A stretch of 7,747 bases of DNA from an uncultured Rickettsiales bacterium (lineage in GTDB: Bacteria; Pseudomonadota; Alphaproteobacteria; Rickettsiales; UBA998). Below the pieces are notes generated by a model. That model worked only from the letters and a program-made list of their open reading frames with translations. It was not told the origin of the DNA and searched no databases. The position numbers were made by a program, and so were the translations under genes. The stretch spans positions 1-7,747 of the forward strand of contig CALJMC010000113.1 of NCBI GenBank assembly GCA_937982385.1. Reading direction: 5' to 3'. Shown here in pieces: positions 1 through 5,414 of the stretch (position 1 is the stretch's first letter; the number at the start of each line of letters is the position of its first letter).

Positions 1-141
1 GCATCAGGAAAAAAGGTAGGGCTTAAACGTATTGCGCATGAAAATGCGAAGCTTTATAAAGTTTTGCAAAATTATAATGAAGCTGCTGATGGCGAGTTAT
101 ATTGTGGTGGAATAAGAGCTTGCTTTGCACTTAAAGACTAA
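1..141 (+). CDS. C-terminal end of an unidentified protein (partial)
   Basis: Frame 1 is open from the left edge for 46 codons and ends in TAA at 139-141. The tail begins ASGKKVGLKRIAHENAKLYK and ends GGIRACFALKD. I do not recognise it with confidence. The pattern G-x-x-x-G-L near the start, then DGEL, then GIRACFALK resembles the last stretch of a GHKL (histidine-kinase-type) ATPase domain, where a glycine-rich G2 box is followed by a final beta strand. That is a weak impression and not an assignment. The AT-rich codon choice matches the rest of the window. The stop overlaps the stop of the convergent lipoprotein gene (138-140), so the two genes meet tail to tail with no room for a terminator. 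The start lies outside the window. Confidence 0.55.
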   Translation, partial: ASGKKVGLKRIAHENAKLYKVLQNYNEAADGELYCGGIRACFALKD

Positions 142-368
142 TCCAAAATCTTATGCTTCTTATGTTTTTCTTGTACGTCGGATGGGCGAACTGGGTCTTG
201 TTTTACGCCGCATGCTGTGGTGCTTAGAACTAGTGTTCCGAGCAACGTGGCGGTCACGATGCGCGAACAGGATGTTCGCGTCAGCCCTGAGCGTCGCGTA
301 AGCGACAATGTATTGCGGAGCGCAGGAGCGCGTAGCAGGCATAACAAAGAATCTCTATTCCAAACCAT
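138..368 (-). CDS. lptM: LptM/YifL-like small outer-membrane lipoprotein
   Basis: This is a short lipoprotein of 76 residues if it starts at ATG 368-366. A hydrophobic stretch VTATLLGTLVLSTTA ends at a lipobox cysteine, Cys53, followed at once by GVKQDPVRPSD. A Cys-Gly-x-Lys-x-x-Pro motif just after the lipid-attachment Cys is the hallmark of the LptM (YifL) family, which in E. coli assists maturation of the LPS translocon LptD. The mature part is only 24 residues with a Lys-rich tail, normal for the family. Position -3 of the lipobox is Thr where Leu is usual. Genes of this kind commonly sit just downstream of argH in Proteobacteria, as here. The start is uncertain. ATG 368 overlaps the argH end by 14 bp and has a GGAAG at 376-380, seven bases upstream, which suggests translational coupling. 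It gives an unusually long 52-residue leader. An internal TTG at 308-306 would give a more normal signal peptide (SLTRRSGLTRTSCSRI then the hydrophobic core). The excess leader lies in a GC-rich hairpin stretch. Confidence 0.72.
   Translation of the reverse strand: MVWNRDSLLCLLRAPALRNTLSLTRRSGLTRTSCSRIVTATLLGTLVLSTTACGVKQDPVRPSDVQEKHKKHKILD
244..342. repeat. GC-rich cluster of short inverted repeats, possible palindromic insertion element
   Basis: This stretch is visibly richer in G+C than its surroundings and is made of consecutive short palindromes. The best is CGCGAACA at 262-269 against TGTTCGCG at 273-280, a perfect 8-bp stem with a 3-base loop. Next come TCAG/CTGA (281-284 with 287-290), GTCGC/GCGAC (293-297 with 302-306, four-base loop) and GCGC/GCGC (320-323 with 328-331). 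It lies between the argH stop and the hydrophobic core of the lipoprotein signal peptide, and forms much of that gene's extended N-terminus. Open frames run through it on both strands, as is seen for palindromic elements inserted in coding sequence. No second copy was seen in this window, so calling it a dispersed repeat is inference. The boundaries are approximate. Confidence 0.4.
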
Positions 369-1758
369 AACGCTTCTTCCCTTCCATAATTGCTTTTCTC
401 ACAGCATCGGGTGCAGTGCCGCCATGGCTGCGACGACTTGCCACGGAATGTTCTACGCTTAGCACGGAGAAAATATCATTGGTGATGCGCTCGTCAATTT
501 GTTGGAGCTCTAGCAATGATAACTCTGACAGCAAACATCCTTTCTGTTCGGCTAGCTTCACAGCTGATCCAGTCGCGTGATGCGCATCGCGGAATGGCAT
601 GTTGAGTGTACGTACGAGCCAGTCTGCTAAATCAGTTGCGGTGGAATAGCCCCCTGATGCGGCTTGCAACATAGGCTGTTCGTTGACGGTCATATCTTCA
701 ATCATACCCGCCATCACTTTTAGGCAAATGATGAGCTGGTCATGGGCTTCGAACACCGGTTCTTTATCTTCTTGCAGATCTTTATTATAGGCGAGCGTAA
801 GCCCTTTCATAACGGTCAGCAAAGTGATGAGTGCGCCATTAATGCGGCCAACTTTGGCGCGAACAAGCTCAGCGGCATCGGGATTGCGTTTTTGTGGCAT
901 GATGGATGATCCGCTCGTAAAACCATCAGACATTTTGATGAAGCCAAACGGTGCGGATGACCAGATGACGAGTTCTTCAGCAATGCGCGAGAGATGAGTG
1001 GCGCTAATGCTGGCAACACTCAAAAACTCGAGCGCAAAGTCGCGTGACGCAACAGCATCGAGAGAGTTGTGCATAGGGTTCTTGAAAGCAAGTTTTTCAG
1101 CCGTCATCGTGCGATTAATAGGGAATGATGTACCTGCCAATGCTGCTGCACCCAGCGGACATTCATTCATGCCTGTACGTGCGGAATAAACACGGCGGCG
1201 GTCACGACCGAACATTTCAAAATAGGCCATCATGTGATGAGCAAAGGTTACAGGCTGCGCAGTTTGCAGATGTGTGAACCCTGGCATGATAGTGTCTAAG
1301 TGTTTACTCGCCTTGTTTGCGAAGGCTTGCTGCAACGCTTTAAGGCATGAGTCCACCTCGTCGAGTGCATCGCGTACATAGAGGCGAAAATCAGTCGCTA
1401 CTTGGTCGTTGCGTGAGCGCGCGGTATGGAGCTTGCCCGCGGTGTCACCAATAATTTCTTTGAGGCGTGCTTCGATATTCATATGGACATCTTCAAGCGC
1501 AGGATCAAAGAAGAACTCCCCCTTCTCTATCTCGCCTTGGATTTGCTGAAGACCTACGACAATCTCTTCGCCCTCTTCTTCTGTAAGAATGCCAACAGAT
1601 ACGAGCATTTCCGCATGAGCTAGCGAACCTGTGATGTCATAGAATGCCAAGCGTTGATCAAACTCAACCGAGGCGTTAATCTCTTCCATCAGTTCGTGCG
1701 GGCCTTTTTCAAAATGTCCGCCCCACATTGGGTTTGCTGCGGTTGTGTCTTCTGACAT
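355..1758 (-). CDS. argH: Argininosuccinate lyase
   Basis: This cytosolic enzyme cleaves argininosuccinate to arginine and fumarate, the final step of arginine biosynthesis. It has 467 residues, the usual family length. The fumarase/aspartase-superfamily signature GSSIMPQKRNP is at residues 283-293 and carries the catalytic Ser in its flexible loop (about Ser284). THLQTAQPVT at 162-171 contains the conserved catalytic His163. HTARSRNDQVATD at 111-123 is the substrate-binding segment, and N-terminal MWGGHF (11-16) is the expected opening. The start at ATG 1758 has a GGAG eight bases upstream (about 1767-1770). It is divergent from the TlpA-like gene across a 91-bp gap and overlaps the downstream lipoprotein gene by 14 bp. 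A GATAAT hexamer at 1799-1794 (minus strand) is a possible -10 box, though I see no good -35. It would lie inside the dyad at 1784-1808. Nothing indicates damage to the gene. Confidence 0.97.
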   Translation of the reverse strand: MSEDTTAANPMWGGHFEKGPHELMEEINASVEFDQRLAFYDITGSLAHAEMLVSVGILTEEEGEEIVVGLQQIQGEIEKGEFFFDPALEDVHMNIEARLKEIIGDTAGKLHTARSRNDQVATDFRLYVRDALDEVDSCLKALQQAFANKASKHLDTIMPGFTHLQTAQPVTFAHHMMAYFEMFGRDRRRVYSARTGMNECPLGAAALAGTSFPINRTMTAEKLAFKNPMHNSLDAVASRDFALEFLSVASISATHLSRIAEELVIWSSAPFGFIKMSDGFTSGSSIMPQKRNPDAAELVRAKVGRINGALITLLTVMKGLTLAYNKDLQEDKEPVFEAHDQLIICLKVMAGMIEDMTVNEQPMLQAASGGYSTATDLADWLVRTLNMPFRDAHHATGSAVKLAEQKGCLLSELSLLELQQIDERITNDIFSVLSVEHSVASRRSHGGTAPDAVRKAIMEGKKRYGLE

Positions 1759-1783
1759 ATAATATTCTCCAATTTTTTTGTAA

Positions 1784-1808
1784 CCATTTGCGGATTATCT
1801 GCGAATGG
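1784..1808. promoter_or_regulatory. 25-bp dyad between divergent argH and TlpA-like genes (candidate operator)
   Basis: The arms 1784-1795 (CCATTTGCGGAT) and 1797-1808 (ATCTGCGAATGG) are reverse complements around a single central base, 1796. All 12 positions pair, except that two (1789 with 1803, 1792 with 1800) are T-G rather than Watson-Crick, so the site would also fold as an RNA hairpin with G-U wobbles. A second short match flanks it asymmetrically: GTAAC at 1780-1784 and GTTAC at 1816-1820. The dyad lies between the start codons of two divergent genes and overlaps a possible argH -10 (GATAAT, minus strand 1799-1794). It also overlaps a weak -35 (TTGCGG, 1788-1793) paired at 17 bp with TACTAG (1811-1816) for the other gene. 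That position fits an operator controlling both. The protein that would bind is unknown, and the half-site does not resemble the E. coli ArgR box. Confidence 0.5.
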
Positions 1809-1849
1809 CATACTAGTTACATCATTAATTTAATTAGTTGGAGTTACAC

Positions 1850-2368
1850 ATGAGAAGTCTATTCGTTGCAAGTATTTTATCACTCTTTATCGCAAGCGTT
1901 GGCAGTTTTGATGCTGAAGCGCGCGTGAAAGCCATGGAATTTTATGAAACACCGATTCAGCTTGAAGGCGCTGGCTTTTATAATGCTGAGGGCGAACGTG
2001 TAGAACTCTCTGAATATAACGACAAGCCAGTGATGTTGAATGTCTGGGCGACATGGTGCGGCACCTGTGTGGCTGAGATGCCTGATCTAATGGCGCTTCA
2101 CAAGGCAAATGCCGATAAATATCATTTCCTCGCGCTCTCCATTGATAAAGATGGTTTTGAAACACTAGCACCATTCATCAAAGAAAAAGGCTGGGAAGAT
2201 CTGACCGTCTTTCATGATAAAGGTTTGGTGATGCATTCAGCGTTGAAACTCAAAGGCACGCCGACCACCTATATGGTCAATGAAGACGGTGCCATCACAA
2301 TGATGGTGCAAGGTGATCCAGAATGGAATGATGAGTTTTTGGCTAAGATGCTTGCGAGTGTTGAGTAG
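1850..2368 (+). CDS. TlpA/ResA-type periplasmic thiol-disulfide oxidoreductase
   Basis: The protein has 172 residues. A signal peptide (MRSLFVASILSLFIASVGSF, probable cleavage after AEA at residue 24) sends it to the periplasm. The thioredoxin-like fold is clear. VMLNVWATWCGTC places the redox pair at Cys70 and Cys73, followed by AEMPDL. LALSIDKDG is the next strand, and the cis-proline loop KGTPTTYMVNEDG has Pro138. TlpA/ResA proteins reduce periplasmic disulfides, often for cytochrome c or cytochrome oxidase assembly, but the substrate here cannot be read from sequence. The active site is CGTC, whereas ResA and TlpA relatives usually have CxPC; this would be expected to alter redox potential. 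An upstream in-frame TTG (1838) is possible, but ATG 1850 is preferred because GGAG at 1840-1843 lies six bases before it and it gives a clean signal peptide. TlpA-like genes divergent from argH are a familiar alphaproteobacterial arrangement. Confidence 0.9.
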   Translation: MRSLFVASILSLFIASVGSFDAEARVKAMEFYETPIQLEGAGFYNAEGERVELSEYNDKPVMLNVWATWCGTCVAEMPDLMALHKANADKYHFLALSIDKDGFETLAPFIKEKGWEDLTVFHDKGLVMHSALKLKGTPTTYMVNEDGAITMMVQGDPEWNDEFLAKMLASVE

Positions 2369-2399
2369 TAGTTCTTCATCTTTTGGTAAGTTTGTTATG

Positions 2400-2437
2400 A
2401 TAGCCTCTTAGAGTATTAATTTATTCTTAGGGGCTAT
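2400..2437 (+). promoter_or_regulatory. Hairpin covering the ribosome binding site of the small gene at 2442
   Basis: ATAGCCTCT (2400-2408) can pair with AGGGGCTAT (2429-2437), giving nine pairs including one G-U, with a 20-base AT-rich loop. The right arm contains AGGGG (2429-2433), the only Shine-Dalgarno-like sequence, eight bases before ATG 2442. If folded, the stem would hide the ribosome binding site. The right arm is not followed by a U run, so it does not look like an intrinsic terminator for the upstream gene. A TATGAT hexamer (2396-2401) just before the left arm could be a -10 box. If used, transcription would begin within or beyond the left arm and the hairpin would form only in readthrough transcripts from the TlpA-like gene. 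Confidence 0.35.
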
Positions 2438-2441
2438 TCTT

Positions 2442-2753
2442 ATGGCAGAACCACTATCAGAATCAGATCGAGAAATGCTCAATTCGTTGAGAAAAACGCT
2501 GGGGCTAATAGATGAGAACTCTGTACCAGAAAATATTAACCCCAGCAGCTTCAAAAAAGCCGAAGCGGTTGGGGGTGGAGCAAAACCTGATAGGGGTATG
2601 TTTGAGGCACTTGTAGAAGAATTTAAGAAGCAGGGCTATGTGATGCCATCAGAAGAGAAGGCGCCTGCTGATGATAAAATGCTGCCACCGACAGATTATC
2701 GAGTTGAACCTATAGGTCCTCAAGGCAAAAGTGAGAGTCCTATGCGTGGTTAG
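2442..2753 (+). CDS. Small hydrophilic protein of unknown function
   Basis: This gene encodes 103 residues that I do not recognise. It has no signal peptide, membrane segment or cysteine. It is rich in charged residues and proline. Two stretches look helical (SESDREMLNSLRKTLGLI at about 6-23 and RGMFEALVEEFKKQGYVM at about 51-68). They are separated by a Gly/Lys-rich linker (AVGGGAKPD), and the C-terminal third (EEKAPADDKMLPPTDYRVEP onward) looks disordered. This suggests a small cytosolic adaptor-like protein, which is inference only. It starts at ATG 2442 with AGGGG eight bases upstream. It lies 73 bp downstream of the TlpA-like gene on the same strand, and could be its operon partner or have its own promoter (TATGAT at 2396-2401). 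Its stop is two bases from the stop of the convergent HAD gene. The normal codon pattern and the start signal support a real gene. Confidence 0.7.
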   Translation: MAEPLSESDREMLNSLRKTLGLIDENSVPENINPSSFKKAEAVGGGAKPDRGMFEALVEEFKKQGYVMPSEEKAPADDKMLPPTDYRVEPIGPQGKSESPMRG

Positions 2754-2755
2754 TC

Positions 2756-3610
2756 TCAACCAAATGATGCACAACAAAAACTAGGGGTGGCGCTGCCATG
2801 CTGTTCGATGGCACGATTTAGCGCAAGCTCATCAAGCTGTTTTTGTCCATCAGGGTGAAGCGTATGTTTCAGTATACCCCCTGTGATGAGGGCGGAGTCT
2901 ATCCCTACTCCATTCGCGCCTTTTATATCGGTATGTAGGCTGTCGCCTACCATCAATACGCGCGTTTTATCTATGCCTTCTAGGCGGTTCAAGCATAGCG
3001 TATAGACGTCAGCATAAGGCTTGCCGAAATATTTAACATAGCCCCCGCGCTTTTCATATTCGCCAGCAATTTCACCTGCACAACCAAGACGCTCTCCATT
3101 TTGACGGACAACTTCAATGTCAGGATTTGCACATATCATAATCTTTTTCATGGATGCTGCGGTCTCTAGCATGTTGTGATAATCGGAGAGCGGATCCGCA
3201 TCATCGACATAGCCCACATTCAAAATCCAATCACACTGCGCTAGCCCTGCGCGTTTATGGGGGAAGCCATCGAGGATATCCATATCTCTGTCAGGACCGA
3301 TAAAATAATAATTATTGCCGAGTGTGCAATCATCCGTTTGCATCCAGCCTGCCATCGCCTCACCTGAGGTAATCACATGGTCATAGAGGCTCTCATCAAT
3401 CCCGAACTTGGCAAGCACTTGTGCCGCTTTATGCGCACGACGTGGAGCATTGGACAAAAAGATGATTTTCTTCCCCGCCTCATGCAGCGAGAATATCCGC
3501 TCGCGCACACCGGGATAGAGCTTTTGCCCATCATGAATCACGCCCCATAAATCGAGCAGGAATGCATCATAATTATCTGAAATATTATCGATGGTGGTGA
3601 GTCTGTTCAT
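2756..3610 (-). CDS. HAD-superfamily class IIA hydrolase (TIGR01459-like)
   Basis: This is a 284-residue cytosolic phosphatase-fold protein, probably acting on a small phosphorylated metabolite of unknown identity. HAD motifs appear in order. Motif I is AFLLDLWGVIHDG with nucleophile Asp20, motif II FLSNAPR (Ser53/Asn54), the motif III lysine YFGKPYADVY (Lys197), and motif IV VLMVGDSLHTDIKGA (Asp223, Asp228). The class IIA cap lies between motifs II and III, as in NagD and pyridoxal/glycolate phosphatases. Motif I has Trp22 where most HAD phosphatases have the second Asp (DxD), the general acid/base. DLWGV/DVWGV is characteristic of a mainly alphaproteobacterial HAD-IIA subfamily, so it is a family trait rather than a local mutation. 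The start ATG 3610 has AAGG seven bases upstream. It follows lysS by 31 bp on the same strand and is probably co-transcribed with it. Confidence 0.9.
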   Translation of the reverse strand: MNRLTTIDNISDNYDAFLLDLWGVIHDGQKLYPGVRERIFSLHEAGKKIIFLSNAPRRAHKAAQVLAKFGIDESLYDHVITSGEAMAGWMQTDDCTLGNNYYFIGPDRDMDILDGFPHKRAGLAQCDWILNVGYVDDADPLSDYHNMLETAASMKKIMICANPDIEVVRQNGERLGCAGEIAGEYEKRGGYVKYFGKPYADVYTLCLNRLEGIDKTRVLMVGDSLHTDIKGANGVGIDSALITGGILKHTLHPDGQKQLDELALNRAIEQHGSATPSFCCASFG

Positions 3611-3641
3611 GAAGTAACCTTGATAGAGTATCTATTAGTAT

Positions 3642-5210
3642 TTATGCTGCTTGGAGCAACTCACCACCCAGTGCTTTATCTATGAGGGCGGCGGTGGGTT
3701 TTGTGCCGTAGAGAGCGGCGAAGCTGCCCATGCGGGGGCCTTGGGTGGCTCCTAGCAAAATTTCATACATGCAGCCGAACCATGCGCGCATTGGCTCGAA
3801 CTCACGTTCACGACCTATGCGATAAACTTCGGTCATGATGTCGTCAGCGGAAGTGTCTTCTCCAATGTTTATTAATACATCACGCAATTCTTCTAGTGCG
3901 GCACGTTCTTTATCATCTGGCGCGCGGTAGGATTTATTGGGTTTGACGAAGTCATCATAATAACGTACCGCTTTTTCTGCCATTACATCGAGCATCGGAG
4001 AATTTTCTGGTGTGGCATCGGGCGCGAATTGGCTGATGAACCCCCAGAGTGATTCTTTGCTGTCAGGGTTGCAGGCGCTCGCCAAATTTAGCAAGAGTGA
4101 AAATGTAATTTCCGCTTCAGGCGCAGGAACGTCTCCACCATGAATATGCCATAGCGGGTTTTCGTAACGTGCCGCTTCGTCCTGCTCTACATATTTCTCG
4201 CGGAAGGTCAGATATTCATCCATTGCTTTGGGAATCACGCCGAAATGAAGCTTCTTCGCTTTGCGGGGGGATTGGAACATATAATAAGAGAGTGACTCTT
4301 GTGGGGCGTAAGCGAGCCATTCCTCAATCGACAACCCATTCCCTTTGGATTTGGAGATTTTACCGCCCTCCTCGTCTAGGAACATTTCATAGGGGAAGCC
4401 TTCGGGTGGGGTGCCGCCGAGCGCTTTGGTAATACGATAGGATAATTGTGCGGATGGGGTTAGGTCTTTGCCATGCATTTCATAATCAACACCGAGTGCG
4501 ACCCAACGCATTGCCCAGTCTGCTTTCCATTGGCATTTCACAGCGCCACCTGTCACGGGAGTGGTGATTCCTTCGCCATCTTCATCAATGAAAGTAATCG
4601 TGCCTGCATCAACATCAGTTGCAATCACTTTGGCTTGCAGCACTTTGCCTGTCTTTTTACAGAGTGGTAAAAATGGACTGTAGGTCTCGCTACGTTCCGC
4701 ACCAAGCGTTGGCAAAATCACATTGATAACTTTGTCGTAATTTTTGAGGATAGCAAGGAGCGTTTCGTCAAAACGTCCTGAGCGATAGCATTCTGTCGCG
4801 CTTAAAAATTCATAATCAAAATCATAGCTATCCAAAAATGCTCTTAGGCGAGCATTATTATGTGCGCCAAAACTGTCATGCGTACCAAATGGGTCGGGTA
4901 CATCGGTGAGCGGCTTGCCGAGCGCTGGGGTGAGTAGCTCGTGGTTTGGGACATTATCAGGCACTTTACGTAGTCCGTCCATATCATCAGAGAAACAAAT
5001 CAGCTTGGTGGGGATGTCTGATATTTCCTCGAAAGCACGTTTGACCATTGCGGTGCGCGCGACTTCACCGAACGTACCAATATGCGGCAAACCTGAGGGG
5101 CCATAGCCCGTTTCGAACAATACATAACCATTCGCTGGCTTGGTATCCTTATAGCGCTCCACAAGTTTACGTGCTTCTATAAATGCCCATGCTTTTGGTT
5201 CAATGTTCAT
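3642..5210 (-). CDS. lysS: Class I lysyl-tRNA synthetase
   Basis: This enzyme charges tRNA-Lys with lysine in the cytosol. Its 522 residues match the class I (archaeal-type) LysRS, which replaces the unrelated class II enzyme in many alphaproteobacteria, spirochaetes and archaea. Class I motifs are clear. The HIGH-type signature is GPSGLPHIGTFGE at about 38-49 (His43-Ile-Gly-Thr46). The KMSKS-type loop is GGKISKSKGNG at about 282-292 (Lys284-Ile-Ser-Lys-Ser288). CFSDDMDGLRKVP (72-84) and WKADWAMRW (228-236) are further typical family segments. The C-terminal part is the helical anticodon-binding region. The start at ATG 5210 has GAGGAA six bases upstream (5217-5222 on the plus strand, read in reverse). 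The gene is intact, heads a likely two-gene operon with the HAD hydrolase, and diverges from the SPOR protein gene. I see no T-box or lysine riboswitch in its leader. Confidence 0.97.
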   Translation of the reverse strand: MNIEPKAWAFIEARKLVERYKDTKPANGYVLFETGYGPSGLPHIGTFGEVARTAMVKRAFEEISDIPTKLICFSDDMDGLRKVPDNVPNHELLTPALGKPLTDVPDPFGTHDSFGAHNNARLRAFLDSYDFDYEFLSATECYRSGRFDETLLAILKNYDKVINVILPTLGAERSETYSPFLPLCKKTGKVLQAKVIATDVDAGTITFIDEDGEGITTPVTGGAVKCQWKADWAMRWVALGVDYEMHGKDLTPSAQLSYRITKALGGTPPEGFPYEMFLDEEGGKISKSKGNGLSIEEWLAYAPQESLSYYMFQSPRKAKKLHFGVIPKAMDEYLTFREKYVEQDEAARYENPLWHIHGGDVPAPEAEITFSLLLNLASACNPDSKESLWGFISQFAPDATPENSPMLDVMAEKAVRYYDDFVKPNKSYRAPDDKERAALEELRDVLINIGEDTSADDIMTEVYRIGREREFEPMRAWFGCMYEILLGATQGPRMGSFAALYGTKPTAALIDKALGGELLQAA

Positions 5211-5414
5211 CAGGGTTTCCTCTTATATTTCCAATATGTTTAGCGTTCTTAGCTGTTGGATGCTTAAAAAACAAATGCTTTTGCATTTTTCACTTTCATA
5301 TTCGCCACGTCTTGTTATTATCCAGTGCGAGTGTGAAATAGAGTGAAGTGATATGATGCGGTGCATTATGTAGTTTTATTTCAAGTAAATAACGAATAAT
5401 ATTAGGTTGTTAGT
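5211..5414. promoter_or_regulatory. Divergent lysS / SPOR-gene intergenic region
   Basis: These 204 AT-rich bases must hold the promoters of two divergent genes. I see a perfect 6-bp hairpin AAATGC (5273-5278), TTTT loop, GCATTT (5283-5288), flanked by an A run on the left and T's on the right. With no gene reading into it, a terminator role is not needed. A TATGAT (5352-5357) could be a -10 for the SPOR gene, but no convincing -35 lies 16-18 bp before it. Near the SPOR gene start only a weak AGG (5404-5406) precedes ATG 5415. Near lysS the strong GAGGAA sits just before its ATG, and a short inverted repeat ATATT/AATAT (5225-5237) lies in its leader. Confidence 0.35.

Noticed and set aside
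160..342. 60-codon minus-strand frame overlapping the lipoprotein gene
   Set aside because: It runs out of frame with the lipobox and the CGVK motif. It is open mainly because of the GC-rich hairpin stretch.
217..462. 81-codon plus-strand frame across the lipoprotein gene and the end of argH
   Set aside because: It lies antisense to two well-supported genes. The part through 244-342 reflects the palindromic stretch, and no ribosome binding site is evident.
1850..3610. Possible defence or toxin-antitoxin island around the small unknown gene
   Set aside because: The flanking genes are a thioredoxin-like protein and a HAD phosphatase. The small protein has no toxin or antitoxin features, and no mobility genes are nearby.
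4169..4432. Plus-strand open frame inside lysS
   Set aside because: It lies wholly antisense to intact lysS coding sequence containing the KMSKS loop. No recognisable protein or start signal.
5287..5337. Inverted TTTCAC ... GTGAAA in the lysS/SPOR gap
   Set aside because: Only six bases match over a loop of more than 35 bases. That is expected by chance in AT-rich DNA.
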